A stretch of 64,000 bases of DNA, taken from Brevundimonas intermedia. Lineage in GTDB: Bacteria > Pseudomonadota > Alphaproteobacteria > Caulobacterales > Caulobacteraceae. The stretch is taken from NCBI RefSeq assembly GCF_027922165.1, contig NZ_BSFD01000002.1, positions 168,874-232,873 of the forward strand, read 5' to 3'. Within the stretch, counting starts at the first letter, position 1. The number at the start of each line of letters is the position of its first letter. Under the pieces are notes generated by a model. It was not told the origin of the DNA, made no database searches, and worked only from the letters and a program-made list of their open reading frames with translations. Both the position numbers and the translations under genes were made by a program. Positions 8,987 through 16,735 of this stretch are shown here, one piece after another.

Positions 8987-9751
8987 CTACATCGCCATCG
9001 CTGACGCCGGCAGAGCGTAGTGCATAACCAGCATCCAGATCGCCATGGCGATCATCATCAGGTTCTCGGTCAGGGATAGGAAGCCAAGCGGCACATTGCT
9101 GTCTCCACCGACGCAGGCGCATTTCAGTTCGCGCTTGTCGATGTAGACAGCCTTGAAGACCGAGGCCGCGCCAATGCCGCCGATGAACAGGGCCACCGGG
9201 ACCGACAACCAGGTCAGGACGCCCGCGACCATCAACGCGCCTGCCCCGAACTCGGCGAACGGATAGACCTTGCCGTATGGCACCCACCGCTTGGCCAGCA
9301 GGTCGTAGTTCAGGAACATGGATGAGAAGCTCTCGATGTTCTGGAGCTTCAGCATGGCGAGGGCCATCATAGACAGGGCGATAAACCACTCCCCTGCCCG
9401 CACGGTGAACGGCGTGCCAAAAATCGTCAGGCTGAGCATCGTCGCCATCACGGCGGTGGTCAGGAAGACGACGAGGACCGGCGTGTAGGTGGTCGCCTTG
9501 GGATCGCGGACCTTGAGACCGAGATAGCGGCGCAGATCGTCGTGGCCGCCGACGCGCTGGCCGTCGATGAAGACCTGAGGCGTCGTCTTGACGCCGTGCT
9601 CGGCCTTGAAGGCGTCGGTCTGCTCGCGGGTCGTGAGCCAGTGGTCCTCGACCTTGTAGCCCCGGCTCTTGAGAAGATGCCGGGCCTTGAGCCCCCACGG
9701 ACAGGTGTGGTCGGGCATCACCATCCGATAGATGACAGCGGTCTTGGTCAT
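8987..9751 (-). CDS. Glutaredoxin-MauE/DoxX fusion membrane protein
   Basis: A 254-residue fusion. Residues 1-80 form a glutaredoxin-like domain with a monothiol-type CPWG motif and the cis-Pro segment KTTPQVFIDGQRVGGHDDL. The remainder is a four-helix MauE/DoxX-type membrane domain, with a Cys pair CACVGG before the last helix. MauE-like proteins help form disulfides or mature periplasmic redox proteins; here a role in handling thiol-reactive metals is inferred. The gene is transcribed from a MerR-type promoter shared with the divergent regulator at 9820, which suggests metal induction. The start is the ATG 69 bp upstream of that regulator. Confidence 0.82.
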   Translation of the reverse strand: MTKTAVIYRMVMPDHTCPWGLKARHLLKSRGYKVEDHWLTTREQTDAFKAEHGVKTTPQVFIDGQRVGGHDDLRRYLGLKVRDPKATTYTPVLVVFLTTAVMATMLSLTIFGTPFTVRAGEWFIALSMMALAMLKLQNIESFSSMFLNYDLLAKRWVPYGKVYPFAEFGAGALMVAGVLTWLSVPVALFIGGIGAASVFKAVYIDKRELKCACVGGDSNVPLGFLSLTENLMMIAMAIWMLVMHYALPASAMAM

Positions 9752-9786
9752 TGCAGGCTCCTTGATCTTCAAATCTGAGCTGCAGG

Positions 9787-9817
9787 TCTTAAGTTCCGTA
9801 CCGTGATACGGAGTCAA
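9787..9817 (-). promoter_or_regulatory. MerR-type promoter with 19-bp spacer
   Basis: Reading on the minus strand, a -35 TTGACT is separated by exactly 19 bp from a -10-like TTAAGA. The spacer holds the dyad TCCGTA-N6-TACGGA. An over-long spacer with a central dyad is the hallmark of promoters remodelled by MerR/CueR regulators. It drives the glutaredoxin-MauE gene, and the regulator gene begins immediately beside it. Confidence 0.8.
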
Positions 9818-9819
9818 GC

Positions 9820-10233
9820 ATGAACGTTCGGACTATCGCAGGGTTGGCGAGAGACGGCGGCGTCGGGGTGGAGACTGTTCGCTTTTATCAGCGTCGCGGA
9901 TTGCTTCCGACGCCCGATAGGTGGTCTCGCGATGGCGCCGGCGCGGGGGTTCGACGTTATGGCGAGGAGGACGTGCGCCGGCTGAGGTTCATCCGCTCCG
10001 CACAGACGGCGGGCTTTACCCTGGAGCAGATCAAAGAGCTGTTGTCGCTCGACGCTGGCGAAGACCGCACGCGCGCCCGTGTGCTGGCGGCGGAGAGGCT
10101 GGAAGCGCTCGATCGAACCATCTCCGATCTTGAGACGGCGAGAGCGGCGTTGCGCCGACTGGCGAGCGCCTGCGCGGCGAACGACAGCGGACCGTGTCCG
10201 ATCATTTCAGCCTTTCAGGGTGAAAAGGTTTGA
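9820..10233 (+). CDS. MerR-family metal regulator (CueR-like)
   Basis: A 137-residue MerR-family activator. An N-terminal winged helix-turn-helix (VGVETVRFYQRRGLL) and a dimerisation helix are followed by a C-terminal metal loop CAANDSGPCPII. The C-x7-C spacing and the DSxxCPII context resemble CueR (monovalent Cu/Ag/Au sensing) more than mercury MerR. It probably activates the divergent glutaredoxin-MauE promoter and represses itself. Copper genes nearby (11577 onward) agree with a copper role. Confidence 0.85.
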   Translation: MNVRTIAGLARDGGVGVETVRFYQRRGLLPTPDRWSRDGAGAGVRRYGEEDVRRLRFIRSAQTAGFTLEQIKELLSLDAGEDRTRARVLAAERLEALDRTISDLETARAALRRLASACAANDSGPCPIISAFQGEKV

Positions 10234-10382
10234 AATCGTGCCCTGTCTTGGCGAACGGGTGGGATGGCCGGCATCCGTCCCGCCTGGAAAAACGCAATCC
10301 GACTGCGTAGCCGCGCAAGCGTGAGGACCGGAACGTCCCATAGCCAGAACTGTTCGTTGATCATCACTTTCGGAGAACGAAG

Positions 10383-10826
10383 ATGTCGATCAAGCTGAAC
10401 GCCGGTCTGGCGACCGCCGCCCTGTCCGTGCTCCTGACCGCGTGCAGTCCTGCGGGTCAGGCCGATAGAACCGAGACGGCCGATGCGGGCTCGGCGACTG
10501 AACAAAGCGCTCCGGCGGCCCAGCCGATGGCGGGGCCTGAGACGCCCTATTCCGCGTCCGAACAGCAGATGCATCAGGCCATGATGCAGGCGCACGGCGC
10601 AGACCCGCAGGAGACCTATGCCCTGAAGATGATCGAGCACCACCGGGGCGCCATCGCTATGTCGGAGGTCCTGATGCGGGAAAACCCCGATGCCGCGCTC
10701 CGCCAGATGGCCGAAAAGACGATTACCATGCAGCGCCAGGAGATCACGGAGCTGGAGCAGTGGGTCGCGCAACATCGATCCAGCGCAACAGCCCCCGCTG
10801 CGGGTTCGGTGCAGCCCGGAGCCTGA
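10383..10826 (+). CDS. DUF305 lipoprotein
   Basis: A 147-residue lipoprotein with lipobox LSVLLTAC near residue 20, a low-complexity linker, and a DUF305 domain with the core LKMIEHHRGAIAMSEVLM. The Met/His pattern (MHQAMMQAHG, EHHRGAIAMS) suggests periplasmic metal binding. It lies between the CueR-like regulator and a membrane DUF305 gene. The start follows a GGAGAACGAAG ribosome site. Confidence 0.85.
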   Translation: MSIKLNAGLATAALSVLLTACSPAGQADRTETADAGSATEQSAPAAQPMAGPETPYSASEQQMHQAMMQAHGADPQETYALKMIEHHRGAIAMSEVLMRENPDAALRQMAEKTITMQRQEITELEQWVAQHRSSATAPAAGSVQPGA

Positions 10827-10922
10827 TGCGGGACGATTACGCGCGGGAAATGGTCTGCCCGCGCGTATGTGCTTTTGGACGGCGTCGATCGTCGGCGTCG
10901 GTTCGCCGGCGGGAGGTCCCTC

Positions 10923-11369
10923 ATGCACGACAAGAGCTATCGCAACCTGGCGATTGAACTCATCGTCCACTTCATCATCATGTATTTGGTGATGTTTACG
11001 ATGATCGCGACGCTCGATCACTTCGACTTCAATCTCAACAACGTCTACATGACGCTGATGATGGTCGCACCAATGGCCGTCCTTATGCTGGTTCTGATGC
11101 GCGAGATGTATCCGAACAATCGTCTCAACCTCGCCATCGGGCTGACCGCGATGATCACCTTCGCGGGCAGCTTCTACGCCATGCGCACCCAGGCGGCGAT
11201 CGGCGACAAGGAACTCATTCGCGGAATGATCCCCCATCACTCCGGCGCGATCCTGATGTGCGGCAAGGCCAAGTTGAGCGACCCGGAATTGGTCGCGCTT
11301 TGCGGAGAGATCGTCGAGGCTCAGAAGCGTGAAATCCGCCAGATGCAGGCCATTCAGGAGCGGCTCTGA
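10923..11369 (+). CDS. Membrane-anchored DUF305-like protein
   Basis: A 148-residue protein with three N-terminal transmembrane helices (IELIVHFIIMYLVMFTMIAT, a second rich in Met, and AIGLTAMITFAGSFYA). A short C-terminal DUF305-type module follows, with MIPHHSGAILMCGKAKLSDP. It is probably an inner-membrane partner in metal handling. The ATG at 10923 sits just upstream of the first helix; the 18-codon upstream extension reads through the preceding spacer and was excluded. Confidence 0.78.
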   Translation: MHDKSYRNLAIELIVHFIIMYLVMFTMIATLDHFDFNLNNVYMTLMMVAPMAVLMLVLMREMYPNNRLNLAIGLTAMITFAGSFYAMRTQAAIGDKELIRGMIPHHSGAILMCGKAKLSDPELVALCGEIVEAQKREIRQMQAIQERL

Positions 11370-11576
11370 CCGCGTTCAGACGAGACTTTCCGCAGGTCGC
11401 CGAGCGGCTATTGCTCTTCGAGGCGACGTCAGGCGGATTGGCCCGCCCCCGCGAGGTTTGTCGACGGCTCCACGGAATTAGGCCGTCCAGCGTCGGTCGC
11501 CGTTGGCGAGGGGAATGTCGACGCGACGCGTAGACTAGTCGAAGGCCGGACCGGCCAAATCGTCAGGAGACACAGT

Positions 11577-11939
11577 ATGCGTGCATTCAACCCCGTTCCC
11601 TATGTCGCCTTGGCGGCTGCGGTCGTCCTCGCCGCTGGACCAGCTGCGGCTCACGCCCGTCTCGTGAGCGCCACGCCCGCGCCGAACGCCACGGTGGGTG
11701 CGACCCGCACGTTGACTTTGACCTTCAGCGAGCGGTCTGTGCCGGCGTTCTCTGGTTTCGACGTCGTCAACTCGGCCGGCGAAAAGCTCGCGGTACGCAC
11801 CTCGATCGCTGAAGACGGCAAGACCCTCACGGGGACACTGGCGCGACCGCTGACTGCTGGCGCCTATCGCATCGACTGGCGCATCGCCTCGAGCGACGGT
11901 CACCGCATGACAGGCTCGTACACCTTCACCGTGCGCTGA
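11577..11939 (+). CDS. copC: CopC-family periplasmic copper-binding protein
   Basis: A 120-residue protein with a signal peptide ending AAA before HARLVSATPAPNATV. That places the family's N-terminal His at position 1 of the mature chain. The C-terminal SSDGHRMTGSYTF supplies the second copper-site His. CopC binds Cu(II) in the periplasm and hands it to CopD. The gene is followed 5 bp later by copD. A second, more divergent CopC lies at 19772. Confidence 0.88.
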   Translation: MRAFNPVPYVALAAAVVLAAGPAAAHARLVSATPAPNATVGATRTLTLTFSERSVPAFSGFDVVNSAGEKLAVRTSIAEDGKTLTGTLARPLTAGAYRIDWRIASSDGHRMTGSYTFTVR

Positions 11940-11943
11940 CGCC

Positions 11944-12858
11944 GTGCTCGAGCTCGCGGTCGTCGCGCTACGGTGGCTCCAGTACGCCGGGGCCGTCGTC
12001 CTTCTCGGGACGCCGCTATTCCTGCTGTACACCTTCAGGCGCGGCGATGGCGTGGATCTCACCTGGTCGCGCGCGATCCTGATAGGGTCAGGTTTGGTGG
12101 TCTTCGCCAGCGCGCTCCTGGCTCTCCTCGCCCAGACGGCGGTCATGGCCGGCTCGCTGGCGGAAGCCATCAAGCCTGCGTCTCTGTCCTTCATGATCAC
12201 CGGCACGGCCTTGGGTAAGGCCATGGTCGCCCGGGCCGCCCTCGCCCTCGCAGCCGTCGTCGCGGTCCTCGCCATAAAGCCGGGCAAGACGGCTTGGAGC
12301 GTCTCGCTAGGCCTTGGGCTCTTCGTGGTCGCGAGCTTCGCCTGGACAGGACACGGCGCGGCGACAGAAGGCTCCGGGGGCCTGGTCCACCTCGCCTCTG
12401 ACATCGTCCATTCCGTCGGGGCAGCCCTCTGGCTTGGCGCGCTGGTGGCGCTGACGATCCTGCTGCGACGCCGCGCCGGGGTCGACGATGGGGTCCTCCA
12501 CCGCGCCTTGCATGGGTTCTCGGGCCTTGGCACTCTCGCCGTAGCCCTGCTCGTGGCCACCGGTCTTGCGAACAGCTGGTTCCTCGTCGGACCGGAGCGT
12601 TTCGTGAACCTTGGCGACAGCCTTTACGCACAGCTGCTGATCGCCAAGCTGGCGCTCTTCGTGCTGATGCTGAGTCTGGCGGCGGACAACCGTTTCCGCC
12701 TCACACCCTCCCTGCGCCGGGAGCTGGAGCACACGGGACAGTCGATCTCGGCGGTTCGACGGCTGCGGCGCAGCATCGTCACGGAGACGACCCTCGGGCT
12801 CGTCGTCCTTGCCGTCGTTGCGCTTATGGGCACCCTCCCCCCGCCGGTCGCGACGTGA
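11944..12858 (+). CDS. copD: CopD-family copper transport membrane protein
   Basis: A 304-residue protein with about eight hydrophobic helices, matching the CopD domain. The segment FAWTGHGA and the downstream VHLASDIVHSVGAALWLGALV carry the conserved His residues. It is thought to move copper across the inner membrane in partnership with CopC. The start is a GTG 5 bp after the copC stop, so the two are coupled. Confidence 0.87.
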   Translation: MLELAVVALRWLQYAGAVVLLGTPLFLLYTFRRGDGVDLTWSRAILIGSGLVVFASALLALLAQTAVMAGSLAEAIKPASLSFMITGTALGKAMVARAALALAAVVAVLAIKPGKTAWSVSLGLGLFVVASFAWTGHGAATEGSGGLVHLASDIVHSVGAALWLGALVALTILLRRRAGVDDGVLHRALHGFSGLGTLAVALLVATGLANSWFLVGPERFVNLGDSLYAQLLIAKLALFVLMLSLAADNRFRLTPSLRRELEHTGQSISAVRRLRRSIVTETTLGLVVLAVVALMGTLPPPVAT

Positions 12859-13034
12859 TCCGGGCGAGCAAATGGCCCGCGGAGCCGAGCGCCGCTGCGG
12901 TCGCGGCTCCGTTCTTCGAGGCCGGAAGGTTGTCACGTCCGTCCCTCGGGGCGTCCGGGATTCCCGGCAAGCGGACAAATACGGTCTGAACGCCACGCGC
13001 TTGCGCACGGAGCCGTTCAGACCCGAGACGCGAA

Positions 13035-13526
13035 CTACCGCGGAGCGCGCGACGACCAGTGAATGTGATGGATGCGCCAGCCGTCGGCATGGCGCTTCAG
13101 CACCATGGTTTCCGTTGTCAGACGGTCAACGGCGCGCCCGTTAAACTGACCGGTGGTGCGGCCTTCGCTGGTGATCCACGCCACATCACCGTCCGCCCAG
13201 CCCGATCTGCGGCTCACGGTAGCGTCCGAGGCGGCCGCGAAGGCGGCGTCCGACGCAAGATGGTGGGAGGCGTATTCCTCGCGCGAGCGCTCCGCTCCGC
13301 CCTCTTCAAAGATCATGACGTCGGGGGCCAGAAGCGACAGGGCGGCAGAGGTGTCGCCGGCCTTGAGCGCGGCATGGAAGGCATCGACGGTCGCGGCCGC
13401 GTCCGTCGCTTCCGCGCTGATCGACCCGGCGGTCTGGGCGTGGCCGTGGGAATGGTCCTGCGCGACGGCTGGCGTCACCGTCGAGACGGCGAGAGAGAGG
13501 GCGAGAACGAGAGGTTTGGGGGACAT
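13035..13526 (-). CDS. Exported SnoaL/DUF4440-like protein
   Basis: A 163-residue protein with a signal peptide (ALSLAVSTVTPAVA), a short His-containing segment (DHSHGHAQ) and an NTF2-like fold of the SnoaL/DUF4440 type (FHAALKAGDTSAALSLLAPD, ending GWRIHHIHWSSR). The fold hosts many small enzymes and binding proteins; no reaction can be assigned. It lies 40 bp downstream of the DUF411 gene on the same strand. Such proteins recur in copper islands of Brevundimonas-like genomes, a recollection rather than a search result. Confidence 0.75.
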   Translation of the reverse strand: MSPKPLVLALSLAVSTVTPAVAQDHSHGHAQTAGSISAEATDAAATVDAFHAALKAGDTSAALSLLAPDVMIFEEGGAERSREEYASHHLASDAAFAAASDATVSRRSGWADGDVAWITSEGRTTGQFNGRAVDRLTTETMVLKRHADGWRIHHIHWSSRAPR

Positions 13527-13566
13527 GATGGGCTCCGGTTTATAAATCAGGTGAGACAGGGTCAGG

Positions 13567-14043
13567 TCAGGTCGGCGGATTGTGACGGGCGAACACCCGG
13601 GTCGCGCCGGAGCGAAGCACCAGCAGCGTGTCGTAGGGATCCTTGTCTCCCTGCGGTGTGTCCATGCCGGGCGAACCGAGAGGCATGGCCGGCACCGCGA
13701 GGCCGAGCGCCGTCGGCCGCTCGGCAAGCAGCCTTATCAAGTCCCCCGCCGGGACATGGCCCTCTACGAAATAGCCATCGATCAATCCGGTGTGGCAGGA
13801 GCCCAGGTTGTCCGGAAGTCCCCGACTGCTGCGGACGGACTGCAGGCTCGGCAGAACGGTGATGGTGGTGGTGAAGCCGGCCTGCCGCATGTGCGTGATC
13901 CAGGCGTCGCAGCACGCACAGGTCGGCGTCTTGAAGACCGTGAGGTTTCTCGTCGACCGGCTCTGGGCGCAGGCCGTTCCGGTCAGGGCGACGCTGACGG
14001 CGGCGCCGAGAAAAAGCCTTCGGTGGAGCTGGGAGGTGGTCAA
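13567..14043 (-). CDS. DUF411 metal-binding exported protein
   Basis: A 158-residue protein with an N-terminal Arg-Arg and hydrophobic export signal (RRLFLGAAVSVALTGTACA). The DUF411 core includes the metal site FKTPTCACCDAWITHMRQAG. DUF411 proteins are periplasmic and repeatedly accompany copper and silver resistance genes. The start is a TTG preceded by AAGGAGAG, overlapping the acyltransferase stop, so the two are coupled. Confidence 0.85.
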   Translation of the reverse strand: MTTSQLHRRLFLGAAVSVALTGTACAQSRSTRNLTVFKTPTCACCDAWITHMRQAGFTTTITVLPSLQSVRSSRGLPDNLGSCHTGLIDGYFVEGHVPAGDLIRLLAERPTALGLAVPAMPLGSPGMDTPQGDKDPYDTLLVLRSGATRVFARHNPPT

Positions 14044-15191
14044 AAGGGCTCTCCTTGATCGCTGTGAATGGTGCGTCTGGCTTCGGCATCCGGCGTCCGG
14101 CCGACGGTCCGCCGTCTCAGCCAACTCCGGCTCGGTCGCTCGACCAGACCATAGATGGCGGCCGCCGCGGCGAGGGTGACCGCCAGCATGGCCGCCAGTT
14201 CAAGAAGACCCATCCGATAGTCGCCCGGCCAGCCCCCGAGAGTCTGGGCGGCATTGCGCCACACCATCAGGATCGGAATATGGACGAGGTAGAGGGCGAA
14301 CGAGGCCTCACCGGCGAAGATTGTGATCGGGTGCGACAGGAAGGTCCTGACACCTGCCTTGGCGAGCAGCGCCAGGGCGAGAACGAAGGGTCCCGCCGCA
14401 GCGACGATAAGGCGATCGTCGGCGCCGATCTGCATGGCGAGCAAGAGCGCCACGGTGGCTCCGACGGCGCCCGCGATGGCTGTCCGCGGGGACGGCGCCC
14501 AGCGCGCTCCGAGATAGTAGAGGCCAATCCCGAGCAGGAACTCCGGAACAATGCGCAAGACGCCCATATTGTCTTCCGCGCGGGGCAGTACCGAGCCGAA
14601 CCACTGCCGGTAGATCGCGTCCAGCAGGATGAACAGGCCAGTCGCCGCCGCCACGAGCATCCATGGCCTGTGTCGAAATCGCAGGGCGACCGCAGCGTAG
14701 GCCGGAAAGGCGAGATAGACGGCCCACTCGGCCGACAGCGACCAGGCGGGACCGTTCCACAGAACCATCCCGTCTCGCGGGAACCACGCCTGAATCAGAA
14801 AGAAGGTGGTCAGGAAATCCGCAGCGTTGAACCGCCCGGGCTCCAGGCCGACGTCCAGAAGCGGCGCGACGAGCACGAGCGCCAGCATCGCCACCAGAAT
14901 GAACAGGTGCGCCGGGTAGATGCGGGCGAACCGCGCCGCGAGGAACCGCCTGTAGTTCACCGGCCGATCACCCTGCAGGTAAACATGGGTGAGGATGAAG
15001 CCCGACAGGATGAAGAAGATGTCGACCGCGAGACGAGCCCGGTTCAACAGTCCGGCCGCGCCCTCGGGCAGCGTCCATTGCAACTGGTAGTGAAACAGGA
15101 CCACGCCGAGCGCGAGGAAGAACCGCACCCCCGTCAGCGGATCGAGCCGGTCCGGGAACGGACCCGCGGCCGGATCTGACCTCTCGCTCAC
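14040..15191 (-). CDS. Acyltransferase 3 (OafA/YrhL-type) membrane protein
   Basis: A 383-residue integral membrane acyltransferase. The N-terminal LDPLTGVRFFLALGVVLFHY carries the catalytic-type His of this family, and about ten helices follow. It would transfer acyl groups to a surface or periplasmic polysaccharide. It is the first gene of the acyltransferase-DUF411-SnoaL run and divergent from the CnrYXH module. Its substrate is unknown. Confidence 0.85.
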   Translation of the reverse strand: MSERSDPAAGPFPDRLDPLTGVRFFLALGVVLFHYQLQWTLPEGAAGLLNRARLAVDIFFILSGFILTHVYLQGDRPVNYRRFLAARFARIYPAHLFILVAMLALVLVAPLLDVGLEPGRFNAADFLTTFFLIQAWFPRDGMVLWNGPAWSLSAEWAVYLAFPAYAAVALRFRHRPWMLVAAATGLFILLDAIYRQWFGSVLPRAEDNMGVLRIVPEFLLGIGLYYLGARWAPSPRTAIAGAVGATVALLLAMQIGADDRLIVAAAGPFVLALALLAKAGVRTFLSHPITIFAGEASFALYLVHIPILMVWRNAAQTLGGWPGDYRMGLLELAAMLAVTLAAAAAIYGLVERPSRSWLRRRTVGRTPDAEARRTIHSDQGEPF

Positions 15192-15320
15192 ATCGCCTCC
15201 CCCGACACGAGCGGGTCCTCCCGGTCGTTCTCTGGTATCTACGCGGCGGGCCGCTCTCCCCCTCGTGAGGGGCTGGGCGGTTCGGCGCGTATGGCAAAGG
15301 GGGCGTGACGCAGGTGCGTA

Positions 15321-15602
15321 ATGACTGAAGAGATCGAGCGACTGATCGGGGCTGCGGCGCCTGGCGATACGGGGCGGTTGGAGGGTCTGGAAGAGGCTGT
15401 CTGGGCACGGATCGCCGTGCGCAGGGATTCGGCGTCGATGGGCCAGGTTCGGGTCGCCGCCGTAGGGCTCGCCCTCGTGCTCGGCGTGGCCAACGGTGGA
15501 TTGCTGCTCCTGGCGTCGCCCAGGCCAGAGCCCTCTGAGTTGCGCATCTTTACAGTCTCCGCGGGCCTGTCGCCTCTCGATCCCCTGGATGTCCGGGGAT
15601 GA
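15321..15602 (+). CDS. cnrY: CnrY-like membrane anti-sigma factor
   Basis: A 93-residue protein with a short cytosolic N terminus, one transmembrane helix (VRVAAVGLALVLGVANGGLLLL) and a periplasmic tail, matching the architecture and size of CnrY (about 95 residues). CnrY holds the sigma factor CnrH at the membrane until CnrX senses metal. Assignment rests mainly on position: it is followed with a 4-bp ATGA overlap by a convincing CnrX and then by an ECF sigma factor. Sequence similarity alone would be too weak. Confidence 0.7.
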   Translation: MTEEIERLIGAAAPGDTGRLEGLEEAVWARIAVRRDSASMGQVRVAAVGLALVLGVANGGLLLLASPRPEPSELRIFTVSAGLSPLDPLDVRG

Positions 15603-16039
15603 GAGCGCGCTGGAAATCCGTCACCCTGACAGCCGTGCTGGCGGCGCTCGCCAGCGGTGCGGCGACCTGGGCGAGCGCGACCTTGGTCATGCGAGAGCGT
15701 CAGCCACCGAGTCTGCATAGCGTCGTTCACGAGCAGTTGGACCTGAGCGCCGAACAGGATCGTCGTCTGGACGCGATCGAAGCGCGCTTCGCCGCGCGTC
15801 GCCCCGCGCTGGAAGCAGAGGTGCGGACCGCCAACCGCGAGCTCGCCGCCGCCATCGCCGCGAGCGATGGAAACACGCCCCAGGTGCAGGCGGCGGTGGA
15901 TCACTTCCACGCGGCCATGGGCGATCTGCAGAAAGCGACCATCGCACACGTCTTCGAGATGCGGTCGGTGCTCACCCCGGCGCAGGCTGAGGTCTTCGAC
16001 GCCGCGGTGGTGGACGCCCTGCGTGCCGACGCCGGCTAG
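15599..16039 (+). CDS. cnrX: CnrX-like periplasmic metal sensor
   Basis: A 146-residue membrane-anchored periplasmic helical hairpin. Its candidate metal ligands are H40, H44, E61, H117 and M121. They reproduce the H-x3-H, Glu and H-x3-M spacing of Cupriavidus CnrX (H42, H46, E63, H119, M123) with a constant offset of two. In CnrX, Ni or Co binding relays a signal through CnrY to free CnrH. The neighbouring targets here are copper genes, so the sensed metal is open. The fold also resembles CpxP/ZraP proteins, but the ligand pattern favours CnrX. Confidence 0.82.
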   Translation: MRARWKSVTLTAVLAALASGAATWASATLVMRERQPPSLHSVVHEQLDLSAEQDRRLDAIEARFAARRPALEAEVRTANRELAAAIAASDGNTPQVQAAVDHFHAAMGDLQKATIAHVFEMRSVLTPAQAEVFDAAVVDALRADAG

Positions 16040-16048
16040 GCGCGGCGC

Positions 16049-16609
16049 GTGGAGGGCGACAGCATTGAAGCGCGTGCAGCTGGCGGGGACAGGGGCGCCT
16101 TCAGCGCCTTGATGGCGGCGACCAAGGGCGATCTCTACAGGTTCGTTCGGCGCTATGTCGGCGATGAGGCGGAAGCGCACGACCTGCTCCAGGAAACCTA
16201 CACGGCCGCGTGGCTCGCGCTGCGGCGGTATGATGCGGCGCGGCCCTTCGATGTCTGGCTCCGGTCGATCGCCCTCAACAAATGCCGGGACTGGAGCCGT
16301 CGGCGTGCGGTGCGTCGGGTAGTGCGCGGCGTGATGGGCCTCGACGCCCCTGAAGCGTCGGCGGTTCGGATCGAGACGCCGTCTCCAGAAACCCAACTGG
16401 ACGATCGCCGCCGGGCCGAGGCGCTTCATCGCGCACTGACCCGCCTGCCTGACGGCCTCAAGGCCCCTCTTCTGCTGGCCACGCTCGAAGGTCGCTCGCA
16501 CGGCGAGATCGCGGCGATCATGGGCGTCACGACCAAGGCCGTTGAGACGCGGATCGCCCGCGCCCGCAAGCGGCTTGCCGAGGACATGGCCGTTCCCGGG
16601 GGCGCTTGA
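16049..16609 (+). CDS. cnrH: ECF sigma factor, CnrH-like
   Basis: A 186-residue ECF sigma-70 factor. The sigma-2 region has EAHDLLQETYTAAWLAL and RSIALNKCRDWSRRRA. The sigma-4 helix-turn-helix has SHGEIAAIMGVTTKAVETRI. It completes the Y-X-H gene order of the cnr system and would direct RNA polymerase to metal-response promoters. The GTG start lies 9 bp after the cnrX stop. It precedes copA by 126 bp, so copABC is the likely target, though I found no promoter motif I would defend. Confidence 0.87.
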   Translation: MEGDSIEARAAGGDRGAFSALMAATKGDLYRFVRRYVGDEAEAHDLLQETYTAAWLALRRYDAARPFDVWLRSIALNKCRDWSRRRAVRRVVRGVMGLDAPEASAVRIETPSPETQLDDRRRAEALHRALTRLPDGLKAPLLLATLEGRSHGEIAAIMGVTTKAVETRIARARKRLAEDMAVPGGA

Positions 16610-16735
16610 CCTCATCGTGTCGCCGGACGGCGAAGGGCGGTTTATTTCGAGGTGTGGCGACCTGCCGCAAGGGCGTTGTCGCCGACGTGCGTATGTCTAC
16701 CAGAAGCCGACACGCGTCCGAGGAACCCCCCGCCT

